A DNA stretch of 64,000 bases from Aeromicrobium panaciterrae (lineage in GTDB: Bacteria; Actinomycetota; Actinomycetes; Propionibacteriales; Nocardioidaceae): contig NZ_JAVDWH010000001.1 of assembly GCF_031457275.1 (NCBI RefSeq), forward strand, positions 1,860,001 to 1,924,000, in the 5' to 3' direction. This document shows positions 46,209 to 56,243 of this stretch, piece by piece. The notes below the pieces were generated by a model that worked only from the letters and a program-made list of their open reading frames with translations, was not told where the DNA came from and did not search any database. The first letter of the stretch is position 1, and every line of letters starts with the position of its first letter. A program made the translations under genes and the position numbers.

Positions 46209-48322
46209 GCGCGCCGATTCCCCAAGCCGAAATCCGATCCATCATCCGGAGTCACCACGGCGACGATTTCGTTGACGACTACGAGTGGCTGCGTGACAAG
46301 GAAGACCCGGCGACGCTGTCCTATCTCGAGGCCGAGAACGCCTACACTGACGAGTCGACGGCACACCTCGAACCGTTGCGTCAGCAGATCTTTGACGAGA
46401 TCAAGGCCCGCACCCTTGAGACCGATCTGTCGGTGCCCGTTCGACGCGGCAACTGGTGGTACTACGCGCGTACGGTCGAAGGGCAGCAGTACTCAATCCG
46501 TTGTCGATGCCCCATCGACGACGTCGAAGACTGGAACCCACCGTCGCTCGACGCCGAGACGGCGATTGCCGGTGAGCAGGTGCTGCTCGACTCGAACGTC
46601 GAGGCAGACGGCCACGAATTCTTCTCACTCGGCGCGTTCAGCGTGACCGACGATGGCAACCTCCTCGCCTGGTCCGTCGACGTTCAGGGCGACGAGCGCT
46701 ACACGATCAAGGTGAAGGATCTCCGCACCGGCGAGGTGCTCCCCGACGAGATCACGGCGACCAGTGGCGGCGCCACCTGGTCCATCGGCGCGACACACCT
46801 CTTCTATACGACGGTCGATGAGGCGTGGCGACCCCACAAGGTGTGGCGCCACACGCTCGGCACGACCGGCGATGATGTGCTGGTCTTCGAAGAGCCCGAC
46901 GAACGCTTCTTCGTTGGCGTCGGCCGTACGCAGTCCGACAAGTACCTGGTCATCGGCCTGTCGTCCAAGATCACCAGTGAAGTTCGCGTGCTCGAAGCCG
47001 ACGATCCCGAGGGCGAGTTCAGGGTGGTGCTCCCCCGCCGCGATGGAATCGAGTACTCCCTCGAGCACGCGGTGATCTCCGGCGAAGACGTCTTCCTTGT
47101 CTTGCACAACGAAGACGCGATCAACTTCGAGCTGGTCTCCGTTCCGGCGAACGACCCGACTACTCGAACGGTGCTCATCCCAGGAGGCGATGACGTACGA
47201 CTCGAGGACGTCGACGTGTTTGAAGGACAACTCGTCCTCTCCTACCGCCGCGATGCCCTTACGCGGATCGGCATCATGCTGATCGACGAGCGAATCCCCG
47301 ACGGCATCGGCCCGCTGCAGGAGATTCTGTTCGACGAAGAGTTGTTTACGTGCGGAGTGGGCGCCAACGCCGAATGGGTGCAGCCGCTGATCCGCGTCGG
47401 TGTCGGATCATTCATCACCCCCGCATCCGTCTACGACTACGTCGTCGCGACCGGCGAGCTGATTCTGCGCAAGCAGGCGCCCGTACTCGGCGGCTACGAC
47501 CCGGCCGACTACGAGCAGCACCGCAGCTGGGCCATCGCGGACGACGGCGTACGTGTGCCCGTCTCCGTCGTGTGCCGCAAGGACACGCCTCGCGACGGCA
47601 CTGCGCCGGCGCTCATCTACGGCTATGGCTCCTACGAAGCCAGCATGGATCCCGGTATGTCGATCGCCAGACTGTCCCTGCTGGATCGCGGATTCGTGTT
47701 CTCGATCGCCCATGTGCGAGGCGGCGGCGAGCTCGGCCGCCATTGGTACGACGACGGCAAGATGCTCCGCAAGCGCAATACGTTCACAGACTTCATCGCG
47801 AGCGCCCGCCACTTGGTCGATGAGGGATGGACGTCACCCGACCGGCTCATCGCCGAGGGCGGCAGCGCTGGCGGCCTGCTGATGGGCGCCATTGCCAACC
47901 TTGCGCCCGATGCGTTCGCCGGCATCGTGGCGAGCGTGCCGTTTGTCGACAACCTCACCACCATCCTCGATCCGAGCCTGCCGCTGACGGTCATCGAATG
48001 GGACGAGTGGGGCAACCCGCTCGAAGATCCCGAGGTCTACGCCTACATGAAGTCGTATGCGCCCTACGAGAACGTCGGCGAGCACCCCTACCCCGCAATC
48101 CTCGCGGTGACGAGCCTGCACGACACCCGGGTGCTCTACGTCGAGCCGGCCAAGTGGGTGGCACGCCTGCGGGCCACCGCGACCGGCGATGCGCCGATTC
48201 TGCTCAAGACGGAGATGCACGCAGGTCACGGCGGTGTCAGCGGTCGCTACGCCTCCTGGAAAGAGCGTGCGTGGGAGCTCGCCTGGATCATCGAAACCGC
48301 AGGGGCCAACAAACGTAAGTAA
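46205..48322 (+). CDS. ptrB: Oligopeptidase B (S9 family serine peptidase)
   Basis: 705 residues. N-terminal seven-bladed propeller over a C-terminal alpha/beta hydrolase. The triad is S554 (EGGSAGGLLMG), D640 (LHDTRV) and H675 (AGHGGVSGR). Acidic residues in the pocket and the segment YGSYEASMDPGMSIARLSLL favour the trypsin-like oligopeptidase B over prolyl oligopeptidase. No signal peptide, so it degrades small peptides in the cytosol. Start fixed by ATGA coupling to dinB (MSAPIPQAEIRSIIRSHHG). Confidence 0.92.
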   Translation: MSAPIPQAEIRSIIRSHHGDDFVDDYEWLRDKEDPATLSYLEAENAYTDESTAHLEPLRQQIFDEIKARTLETDLSVPVRRGNWWYYARTVEGQQYSIRCRCPIDDVEDWNPPSLDAETAIAGEQVLLDSNVEADGHEFFSLGAFSVTDDGNLLAWSVDVQGDERYTIKVKDLRTGEVLPDEITATSGGATWSIGATHLFYTTVDEAWRPHKVWRHTLGTTGDDVLVFEEPDERFFVGVGRTQSDKYLVIGLSSKITSEVRVLEADDPEGEFRVVLPRRDGIEYSLEHAVISGEDVFLVLHNEDAINFELVSVPANDPTTRTVLIPGGDDVRLEDVDVFEGQLVLSYRRDALTRIGIMLIDERIPDGIGPLQEILFDEELFTCGVGANAEWVQPLIRVGVGSFITPASVYDYVVATGELILRKQAPVLGGYDPADYEQHRSWAIADDGVRVPVSVVCRKDTPRDGTAPALIYGYGSYEASMDPGMSIARLSLLDRGFVFSIAHVRGGGELGRHWYDDGKMLRKRNTFTDFIASARHLVDEGWTSPDRLIAEGGSAGGLLMGAIANLAPDAFAGIVASVPFVDNLTTILDPSLPLTVIEWDEWGNPLEDPEVYAYMKSYAPYENVGEHPYPAILAVTSLHDTRVLYVEPAKWVARLRATATGDAPILLKTEMHAGHGGVSGRYASWKERAWELAWIIETAGANKRK

Positions 48323-48397
48323 GAACCACCTGAGAGCGGAATTCTTGGTGCTCGTTGCCCGTTCACATCAGTACAGACTCTGATGGGAGGCGTTCAG

Positions 48398-49330
48398 TTG
48401 AATACCAAGACCGAAGGCAAGGACAGCGTCGGCATGTACCTCGCCGAAATCGCTCGCACTCCCCTGCTCGACGCCGCACGTGAGGTCGAGCTCAGCAAGA
48501 CCGTCGAGGCCGGACTCTTCGCCCGCCACCTCCTTGCCGAGGGCCGCGTTGGCCGTCGCAAGGGTGGAGCGCCGAAGTTCGCCACCGAGGAAGAGCTCTC
48601 CTGGCTTGCCGAGCAGGGCGATCTGGCCGTACAGGAGTTCATCCAGGCCAATCTCCGACTCGTCGTGTCGATCGCCCGCAAGTACGGGCGCTCGGCCATG
48701 CCGATGCTTGATCTGGTCCAGGAGGGCAACACCGGCCTGATCCGCGCCGTCGAGAAGTTCGACTACGCGAAGGGCTTCAAGTTCTCCACGTATGCCACCT
48801 GGTGGGTACGTCAGGCGATCACCCGCGGTATTGCCCAGCAGGCACGCGTCGTACGCCTCCCGGTGCACGTTGTCGAGGAGCTCAACCAGGTGACGGCTGC
48901 TCGCCGCAACCTCGAGCGCCAGCTCGGCTACGACCCCGAGCCGCAGGAGATCGCTCTCGAGCTCGGCATGGATATCGACCGCGTCATCGACCTGATGGCC
49001 TGGGGACGTGACCACGTCAGCCTCGACTCCCCCGTGGATGAGGACGGCGACACATCGCTCGGTGACCTGATTGCCCGCGAGACATCACCCGGCCCTGACT
49101 TCGCCGTCCTCGACGACGAGTCACGCCAGCTCATCGCGACGCTGGTCGATCATCTTGGCGAGCGCGAAGCCGACATCGTACGAGCGCGCTACGGCCTGCT
49201 TGACGGACGTCAGCAGAAGCTTGCTGACATCGGCAAGCGTCACGGCATCTCAGCCGAGCGCGTACGTCAGCTCGAGCGTGAAGCCCTGGCAACCCTGCGC
49301 CGAATCGCTGATCCGGACATCGCTGCCTAG
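48398..49330 (+). CDS. RNA polymerase sigma factor, group 2 sigma70 (SigB/HrdA type)
   Basis: 310 residues if the TTG at 48398 is used (NTKTEGKDSVGMYLAEIARTPLL), supported by GGGAGG 7 nt upstream; an ATG at 48383 in frame lies before the ribosome site. It carries region 1.2, region 2 ([40 protein letters not shown]), region 3 and region 4.2 (LADIGKRHGISAERVRQLE), without the lysine-rich N-terminus. It is a non-essential primary-like sigma such as mycobacterial SigB, used in stress or stationary phase. The stop shares CTAG with the convergent coaE. Confidence 0.92.
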   Translation: MNTKTEGKDSVGMYLAEIARTPLLDAAREVELSKTVEAGLFARHLLAEGRVGRRKGGAPKFATEEELSWLAEQGDLAVQEFIQANLRLVVSIARKYGRSAMPMLDLVQEGNTGLIRAVEKFDYAKGFKFSTYATWWVRQAITRGIAQQARVVRLPVHVVEELNQVTAARRNLERQLGYDPEPQEIALELGMDIDRVIDLMAWGRDHVSLDSPVDEDGDTSLGDLIARETSPGPDFAVLDDESRQLIATLVDHLGEREADIVRARYGLLDGRQQKLADIGKRHGISAERVRQLEREALATLRRIADPDIAA

Positions 49331-49944
49331 TTGGACGTGCTGTCCTTGCCGGCAGCTCTGAGCACGAGCTCGTCCCAGATCCCCCCGACGATGGAGTCGA
49401 GCTCGTCAATCGGACCGGTGTTGTCGATCACCAGATCGGCGGCACCGGTCCGTACTTCTCGGGAGGCCTGTGTGGCGATACGAGCCAGCGCCTCATCCTC
49501 GGTCATGCCACGCGTCGACTTGAGCCGTTCGACCTGCACCTCAACCGGTACGTCGACGACGATCACAACCTCGCAGTAGGCGGCAGCGCCCATTTCCACA
49601 AGTAGCGGGTTGTCGTGAATGACGATCGCATCCTCGCCCGCAGCAACCTGTCGCTGGACTGCGAGGTCACGGATCGCGGGGTGGGTGATGCCTTCGAGGT
49701 CCTTGCGCGCATCGGCGTCAGCGAACACAACGGCACCGAGGGCAGGACGGTCGAGAGTTCCGTCGGGTGCAATCACGCCTGGACCGAATCGATCAGCGAT
49801 TGCCTGAAGGGCAGGGCTGCCAGGCTCCACGACGTCACGAGCGAGCTTGTCGTAGTCGATGATCACGGCCCCGTGAGACGCCAGGAGCGCACTCACACTG
49901 CTCTTGCCCGAGCCAATTCCACCGGTGAGCCCGACCGTCAGCAC
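49327..49944 (-). CDS. coaE: Dephospho-CoA kinase
   Basis: 205 residues from the GTG at 49944 (RVLTVGLTGGIGSGKSS); the ORF can be extended 25 codons without conserved sequence. Last step of CoA synthesis: phosphorylates the ribose 3'-OH of dephospho-CoA. P-loop GGIGSGKSS, DYDKLARDVVEPG and THPAIRD are diagnostic. It is the short type, without the fused DUF found in mycobacterial CoaE. It lies 4 kb from rpsA, its usual neighbour in actinobacteria. A TAGGGAT sequence 6 nt upstream contains the stop codon of the preceding gene. Confidence 0.94.
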   Translation of the reverse strand: MLTVGLTGGIGSGKSSVSALLASHGAVIIDYDKLARDVVEPGSPALQAIADRFGPGVIAPDGTLDRPALGAVVFADADARKDLEGITHPAIRDLAVQRQVAAGEDAIVIHDNPLLVEMGAAAYCEVVIVVDVPVEVQVERLKSTRGMTEDEALARIATQASREVRTGAADLVIDNTGPIDELDSIVGGIWDELVLRAAGKDSTSN

Positions 49945-49950
49945 GCGCAG

Positions 49951-49957
49951 ATCCCTA
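49951..49957 (-). promoter_or_regulatory. -10 element of coaE, containing the upstream stop codon
   Basis: TAGGGAT ends 6 nt before the GTG at 49944. Its TAG ends the SH3/peptidase-like gene. Confidence 0.5.
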
Positions 49958-50776
49958 CTGTGCAGCGTTGCCGTAGGTGGTGACGTGCACGTGGTCCATG
50001 TGGTTGGCCGTGGCTCCACCGCGATTGCTCATCGCGCGCCAGGCGCCAGAAGTGGACGGACGCCAGATGTGCTGGTGCCAGATGATGTATTCGATGCCCA
50101 GCTCGGCGCGGTGCGCCTGCAGGAACTCGGCGATTTCGTAACCAATCGGGTTGCCCGTACCGACCATGATGTCGAGCGCCTGGCCAGTGGCGTGCTCGCC
50201 GCGGCCGGCGACGCCGCCGTAGCGAGTGACGCTCGGGAACAGGAGACATACGGCGCGGTGGACCTTGATCGTGTCCGGGCGCAAACCGCGCTCAGAACCG
50301 GATCCGGAAGCACACGGGGCTGTGCCCAGCGGCATGTCCTTGGCGATCCCCTTGGCAAGAACCCAACGAGGCAGGTCCTTGTGGATGACCTGCGCCCAGT
50401 CGCCATCGGTGACGCCAGTGACGCCGACCTTGTCGCCAACTGCCAGCTTGGCGAGGACGGGCGACTTCTCGCCAGCCGCGGCATGGACCTCAAGGACCTG
50501 CTGTGCGTACTGGTGATCCTTGACGAGCTCGTCGGCAGCGGCTTCGTTCAGCACCGGTGCGCGGTCAGCGCTACGGCTGACGTCCGGAGCGCCCTGGTCG
50601 ATCGACGCGGCGATCAGATCAGGCTTGGACGAAGAAATCGAGGGAAGGTCATCGCTGAGTGCGGCTGCCGTACCGGCCGTAACAACGGCCATCATCCCGA
50701 TTGTCGGGATGATGTGCGAAGCAACGCGTCGCCCGATTGCGGGCCTTGCAGCATGCCTGTGGCGTGAAACTGCCAC
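49955..50776 (-). CDS. Secreted protein with SH3 domain and M15-like C-terminal domain
   Basis: 273 residues. Basic start and hydrophobic stretch (IIPTIGMMAVVTAGTAAAL, about 22-40) form a signal peptide or anchor. A coiled region (ELVKDHQYAQQVLEVHAAAG) is followed by an SH3-like domain (VGDKVGVTGVTDGDWAQV). The C-terminal 130 residues carry GRGEHATGQALDIM and NHMDHVHVT. These His/Asp motifs resemble the zinc site of VanY/M15-type peptidases, and similar domains are annotated as ARB_07466-like. A cell-wall peptidase role is inferred. The GTG at 50776 is the first start; others downstream are possible. Confidence 0.75.
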   Translation of the reverse strand: MAVSRHRHAARPAIGRRVASHIIPTIGMMAVVTAGTAAALSDDLPSISSSKPDLIAASIDQGAPDVSRSADRAPVLNEAAADELVKDHQYAQQVLEVHAAAGEKSPVLAKLAVGDKVGVTGVTDGDWAQVIHKDLPRWVLAKGIAKDMPLGTAPCASGSGSERGLRPDTIKVHRAVCLLFPSVTRYGGVAGRGEHATGQALDIMVGTGNPIGYEIAEFLQAHRAELGIEYIIWHQHIWRPSTSGAWRAMSNRGGATANHMDHVHVTTYGNAAQ

Positions 50777-50886
50777 GGTATGACCACCTAGGGATTGACG
50801 ACTGTCGGATCAACTATCGAGTGAACCATACTTCGTCGGGCGGTTCACATTCATCGCAACATCGCCCGTGTAGCGGGTGACAGAGG

Positions 50887-51948
50887 TCACGAACGGCCCG
50901 GTTTGGCAGCAAGATTTTGCGCGGTGGCCCGTTTTGGGCTTGCCTCGCCCGCTGGATCGTCCCGTTCGGCTTCCTCTGGAGCTGCGAAACGCTCGGCAAC
51001 CCACGCGGCAACGATGCCGACCAGCAGTCCGGCAATCACGTCTGACACGTAGTGCCAGCCGAAGTAGACCGTTGCAATCATGGTGATCACCAGGAACACG
51101 CGCAGCGCCTGGACGAGCGCTCGATGCAGTCCGGCGCGATGGGCGACGATGCACGCGGTCGTCGCGATCGCGACGTGGAGCGAGGCAAACGCTGCAATGT
51201 TCTGGACCGTATGCGTGTTGGCGGGATCAGCGAGAACCTGGAGTCGTTCTGTCCACATCGACTGCTGGAGCGACGTAGTGCCGGTCTCTGCCAGTCCTGC
51301 GAAGTCTCCCGGCCGATCGTAGATCGGACCAAGCGTTGGCAGCGCAAAGTTGAGGATGACGCCCATGATCCAGTCGAGCGAAACCGCCGTGACCCACCAT
51401 GAGCTGACGCGGTCCCGACGAGCCCATACGAGTGCGACGGCCAGGGATGCCGGCAGCGCCACGATCCACACGATGTAGAAGAACGAAAGCACGTGCGCCG
51501 CAATGTCGGTGCCGAGCACATCATGGAGCAGCACGGCCGGACGATGACCGGCAAACATTGCTTGGTCGAGTCGATCGAGCTGTGTGTCATAGAGCTCGCC
51601 GTTGGCGAACGGCACCATGCCCTTGAGGTTGCGGATCGAGGCGTACGTGACGTACCAGCCGATCAGTCCCACGAGCATGAACCGCAGGCTCGCGAGCTGC
51701 CAACGCTCGCGCGCGACCTCAACAACGGATTCGCGGATGGATCGCCATGTAGAAGCACGGATGATCGCGCGCGGCACGATGTCGAGAAGCAGTGCGAGCA
51801 GGACGATGGCAGGCAGTCGAATGAAGGTCGGGCCAGTCGAGCCATCAGGGTCGCGCAGCGGTAGGTCGCAGTACCACGCAACCATCGCCGCTGCGATGAA
51901 ACTCGCAACCGCCAGCGCGCTACTGAGCTCTAGACCTGTTCTGCGCAC
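50887..51948 (-). CDS. PAP2-superfamily membrane phosphatase/transferase (Aur1-like)
   Basis: 353 residues from the GTG at 51948, 6 nt after TACCCT. Six or so membrane segments. The active site is of the modified PAP2 type: FASLHVAIATT in place of PSGH, and YFGWHYVSDVIAG supplying the nucleophilic His and Asp. This variant (PAP2_3) includes inositol-phosphorylceramide and phosphoinositide-type transferases, so it may move a phospho-headgroup rather than simply hydrolyse. The basic C-tail (SPKRATAQNLAAKPGRS) is cytosolic. Substrate unknown. Confidence 0.82.
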   Translation of the reverse strand: MRRTGLELSSALAVASFIAAAMVAWYCDLPLRDPDGSTGPTFIRLPAIVLLALLLDIVPRAIIRASTWRSIRESVVEVARERWQLASLRFMLVGLIGWYVTYASIRNLKGMVPFANGELYDTQLDRLDQAMFAGHRPAVLLHDVLGTDIAAHVLSFFYIVWIVALPASLAVALVWARRDRVSSWWVTAVSLDWIMGVILNFALPTLGPIYDRPGDFAGLAETGTTSLQQSMWTERLQVLADPANTHTVQNIAAFASLHVAIATTACIVAHRAGLHRALVQALRVFLVITMIATVYFGWHYVSDVIAGLLVGIVAAWVAERFAAPEEAERDDPAGEASPKRATAQNLAAKPGRS

Positions 51949-51954
51949 GACTCG

Positions 51955-51960
51955 AGGGTA
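51955..51960 (-). promoter_or_regulatory. -10 element of PAP2 gene
   Basis: TACCCT on the minus strand, 6 nt from the GTG at 51948. It lies in the gap after the AraC-type gene. Confidence 0.6.
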
Positions 51961-52002
51961 ACCGTTTTGGCGTCCGAGTTGCAGCGTGGGTACGGCGCGC
52001 AC

Positions 52003-52971
52003 CTACGCGCCGACCCCGACGGGCTCGATGCTGCTGAACGTCTTGCGGTACTGCTGCGGGGTGGTCCCCCGCGCAGCAGTGAAGTGGTGTCGCAACGTTG
52101 CTGCGTTGCCAAATCCGACCCGGGTGGCAATCTGTTCGACCGCGAGATTGGAGTTCTCGAGCATCTCCTCTGCGAGGTGTAGACGCTGTGTCGTGAGCCA
52201 TTGCAATGGCGTCGTTCCGGTCTCGTCGCGGAAGCGTCGCGCGAACGTACGCGGCGACATGTGGGCCTGAGCTGCGAGCCGTTCGACCGAGAGTGGCTCC
52301 TCAAGGTGGTCGACCGCCCACGCCAGCAGAGGCGAGAGGGTGTCGCACTCGGTCTGTCCCATCGGTGTCCGCACGAACTGTGCCTGTCCGCCATCACGGT
52401 GCGGGGGTACGACGATGCGGCGCGCTGTCGTTGCCGCAACCTTGGCACCGAACGTCTGTCGCATCAGGTGCAGAGAAGCGTCAATGCCGGCTGCAGCTCC
52501 AGCACCAGTCAGGATGCTGCCGTCCTGGACGTAGAGGACTTCGGGGCGCACGATCGCCTTCGGGTACATCCGCGCAAGACGGTCGCCATAGCGCCAATGG
52601 GTTGTGCACTCGCGTCCATCGAGCAAACCTGCCTCGCCGAGCATGAATGCCGCCGAGCAGTGGGCGTAGATGATCGCGCCCCGATCAAACGCAGCGTTGG
52701 CGACGTCCATGACCAATGGATCGTGTTCGAGGAACTCGTGCTTGGGCGAGAAGCACACGAGATCGGCGTCCAGCGTCGCCTCGAGGCCCAGCTCGACGTG
52801 CAGATCGAAGCCGGCCCGACCTCGCACCCGTCCGGGGCGAGGCGTGCACACGCGGAAGTCGAACACGGGATTGTCGTCCTCTGGGTGATAGGGCTCGCCC
52901 CACACCTCGCAAATCGATCCGAGGCCAAAGGGCTCGGCACCGTCCTGGACGATCACGGCAACTGTCTTCAT
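52003..52971 (-). CDS. GlxA-family AraC-type transcriptional regulator (DJ-1/PfpI domain fusion)
   Basis: 322 residues from the ATG at 52971 (KTVAVIVQDGAEPFGLGSI); the ORF could extend upstream through the operator region but without conserved sequence. Residues 1-170 are a DJ-1/PfpI amidotransferase-like domain, with C105 in YAHCSAAFML at the nucleophile elbow. Residues about 215-320 are two AraC helix-turn-helix motifs (SVERLAAQAHMSPRTFARRF and VEQIATRVGFGNAATLRHHF). Ligand unknown. Four TACTGCCA-type half-sites upstream probably bind it. Confidence 0.88.
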   Translation of the reverse strand: MKTVAVIVQDGAEPFGLGSICEVWGEPYHPEDDNPVFDFRVCTPRPGRVRGRAGFDLHVELGLEATLDADLVCFSPKHEFLEHDPLVMDVANAAFDRGAIIYAHCSAAFMLGEAGLLDGRECTTHWRYGDRLARMYPKAIVRPEVLYVQDGSILTGAGAAAGIDASLHLMRQTFGAKVAATTARRIVVPPHRDGGQAQFVRTPMGQTECDTLSPLLAWAVDHLEEPLSVERLAAQAHMSPRTFARRFRDETGTTPLQWLTTQRLHLAEEMLENSNLAVEQIATRVGFGNAATLRHHFTAARGTTPQQYRKTFSSIEPVGVGA

Positions 52972-52992
52972 GCGCCGAGCCTTCCACAGATG

Positions 52993-53065
52993 TGGCAGTA
53001 AATCAACGGACACTGGCATTACTGCCACTGGTGGCGGTATCTGTACAGGAGCAGAATTACTGCCA
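52993..53065. promoter_or_regulatory. Four TACTGCCA-type half-sites between AraC-type regulator and small ORF
   Basis: TGGCAGTAAAT (52993-53003), ATTACTGCCA (53018-53027), TGGCGGTAT (53032-53040) and ATTACTGCCA (53056-53065). The middle two form the inverted repeat TTACTGCCAC-TG-GTGGCGGTAT with 8 of 10 positions matching. The last lies between the small ORF's CAGAAT element and its ATG. Confidence 0.75.
53052..53057 (+). promoter_or_regulatory. -10 element of small membrane peptide gene
   Basis: CAGAAT, 7 nt before the ATG at 53065, overlapped by the fourth TACTGCCA half-site. Confidence 0.5.
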
Positions 53066-53205
53066 TGAACATCGTGCTGATCGTCCTCCTGGTGACTGCC
53101 GCTGGAGCTGTGCTCACTGCACAGATCCGCAAAGACGGGTATGGCTCCCGCCCCGCTCCTCGAAGCCACTACGACTACTTCGAGGCCAACTCCCTCACGA
53201 ATTGA
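53065..53205 (+). CDS. Small single-pass membrane peptide (46 residues)
   Basis: Begins MNIVLIVLLVTAAGAVLTA, a single membrane helix, followed by QIRKDGYGSRPAPRSHYDYF and a short polar end. It starts 94 bp from the divergent GlxA-type regulator and is followed by a strong intrinsic terminator, so it is a discrete transcription unit. The start is supported by CAGAAT 7 nt upstream. No family recognised. Its own promoter, operator and terminator argue that it is real. Confidence 0.7.
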   Translation: MNIVLIVLLVTAAGAVLTAQIRKDGYGSRPAPRSHYDYFEANSLTN

Positions 53206-53220
53206 CCAACCTCCGGAACG

Positions 53221-53260
53221 CAAGAACCCCCGATCCAGTGGATCGGGGGTTCTTGTTTTT
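53221..53260 (+). terminator. Strong intrinsic terminator after small peptide gene
   Basis: CAAGAACCCCCGATCC (53221-53236) and GGATCGGGGGTTCTTG (53240-53255) form a perfect 16-bp stem with a 3-nt loop, followed by TTTTT on the plus strand. It lies between this gene and the end of convergent rpsA and may serve both. Confidence 0.92.
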
Positions 53261-53270
53261 GGAACGGTGC

Positions 53271-54737
<1,467 letters not shown>

Positions 54738-54854
54738 ATAGGAATTGCTCCGTTGGATGGGTGGAATTGTTGGGCACGCATGAAAGCCCTTGGATCGTGA
54801 TGCCGAGGAGATGAGCCCGACAGGGCGACGAGTACAAACCCGCTAGGTCCGAGG

Positions 54855-54882
54855 TCTATACAGACGTTCAGCGCACCTACAA
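54855..54882 (-). promoter_or_regulatory. rpsA promoter
   Basis: On the minus strand TTGTAG (54877-54882), a 16-nt spacer and TATAGA (54855-54860) form a sigma70-type promoter about 115 bp before the start codon. Confidence 0.6.
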
Positions 54883-54901
54883 GCGTACGGGACGAGGGCC
54901 T

Positions 54902-56164
54902 TCAGCGCGAAGTCGGGGCAAGGAAAGCAGCGAGGGCACGTGCGTACAGGTCAACATCGTCGGCACCCATCAGTTCGCGTGCCGAGTGCATCGCCAGCTG
55001 TGGTGCCCCCACGTCGACCGTCAACATGCCCGTGCGAGCCGCGCTGAGCGGTCCGATGGTCGATCCGCACGGGAGATCGGCGCGGTGTTCGTACCGCTGC
55101 AATGGCACGTCTGCCTGCTCGCACGCCCGAACGAATGAGGCAGCGCCAGCGGCGTCGGTGGCGTACCGAAGGTTGACGTTGACCTTGAGTACTGGTCCCC
55201 CGCCCACCGTGATGCGGTGCAGCGGCTCGTGACGGTCGGCGTAGCTGGGGTGCGTCGCGTGGGCCATGTCGCCGGATGCGCACACAGAAGCGGCTATTGC
55301 GCGGTGGTAATCGTCACGGGTGCCGCCTGCTGCCAACACGATCCGCTCGAGGACGGTCGCGAGCAGATCGGACTGAGCGCCACGCTCAGACACGCTGCCG
55401 ACCTCTTCGTGGTCGAACAGCGCGAGCACTGGGCGTACTCCTGCCACCGGCTCAGCGCTGAGGAGCGCTTGGAGGCCGGAAAAGCAGGTCACCTGGTTGT
55501 CGAGGCGTGGGGCCGACACCAGGCCCGATTCGGATCCCGTGAGGCGGCTGGGCGAGGTGTCATGGGTCATCAGCTCGAATCCGGCGATGTCATCGCTCGC
55601 GACGCCAGCCTGGTCGGCGACCCAGTCAAGGAACGTCCCAGCTGCTGTCGACCAGATCGCGTTGACGTGCCGCTGTGGATCGAGTTCGACGCTCTTGCGC
55701 TCGGCCGACAGGTGGATCGCAAGCTGCGGGACCCGCAGGATCGGCTCGTTGACGTGCACGAGCGCGAAGCTGCCGTCCTTCAGAGCCAGCCGGCCGGCAA
55801 TGCCGAGGTCACGGTCGAGCCATGAGTTGAGCCACGCCCCGCCATACGGTTCGAGCGCGACGACGCCGAGCCCATCGCTTGTCAGGTCGTGGTGCTGCTT
55901 GAGGCGGAGATTGGGGCTGTCGGTATGACCGCCGACCACTCGAAAGCCATCCGCTGGAGCGGTGCTCGCCTCAGTCGACCACGCGACGAGCGAACCGCCG
56001 CGTACGACGTAGTAGCGACCTTGGTCAGCAGGCCACTCGTCACGCTCGTCGAGCTGCACAAATCCCCCGGCATCGAGCCGGGCTGCCACGGTCGCGCAGA
56101 CATGGAACGGCGTCGGCGACTGGTCAACGAAGGTGCACAAATCGGCGGCAGCGGCGAGAACCAT
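54902..56164 (-). CDS. M18 family aminopeptidase
   Basis: 420 residues. Dizinc aminopeptidase (aspartyl/leucyl type, ApeB/PepC-like). Metal-binding motifs: [29 protein letters not shown], and the C-terminal [10 protein letters not shown]; the region [13 protein letters not shown] is also conserved. Cytosolic, forms large dodecamers in known members. The ATG lies 6 nt after TAGGGT. It follows the terminator of the DUF3068 gene on the same strand, so it is an independent unit. Confidence 0.92.
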   Translation of the reverse strand: MVLAAAADLCTFVDQSPTPFHVCATVAARLDAGGFVQLDERDEWPADQGRYYVVRGGSLVAWSTEASTAPADGFRVVGGHTDSPNLRLKQHHDLTSDGLGVVALEPYGGAWLNSWLDRDLGIAGRLALKDGSFALVHVNEPILRVPQLAIHLSAERKSVELDPQRHVNAIWSTAAGTFLDWVADQAGVASDDIAGFELMTHDTSPSRLTGSESGLVSAPRLDNQVTCFSGLQALLSAEPVAGVRPVLALFDHEEVGSVSERGAQSDLLATVLERIVLAAGGTRDDYHRAIAASVCASGDMAHATHPSYADRHEPLHRITVGGGPVLKVNVNLRYATDAAGAASFVRACEQADVPLQRYEHRADLPCGSTIGPLSAARTGMLTVDVGAPQLAMHSARELMGADDVDLYARALAAFLAPTSR

Positions 56165-56170
56165 GGCACC

Positions 56171-56176
56171 ACCCTA
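56171..56176 (-). promoter_or_regulatory. -10 element of M18 aminopeptidase gene
   Basis: TAGGGT on the minus strand, 6 nt from the ATG at 56164. Confidence 0.6.
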
Positions 56177-56194
56177 GATGCGCCGGACGCACGA

Positions 56195-56222
56195 GTGCCG
56201 CGCCCCTTAGGGGACGCGGCAC
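56195..56222 (-). terminator. Hairpin terminator after DUF3068 gene
   Basis: GTGCCGCGCCCC (56195-56206) pairs with GGGG plus CGCGGCAC (56210-56213, 56215-56222) with one bulged base and a 3-nt loop. It lies 22 bp after the DUF3068 stop. No clear U-tract follows. Confidence 0.65.
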
Positions 56223-56243
56223 CAGTGGTGGAAGGAAATCGGG

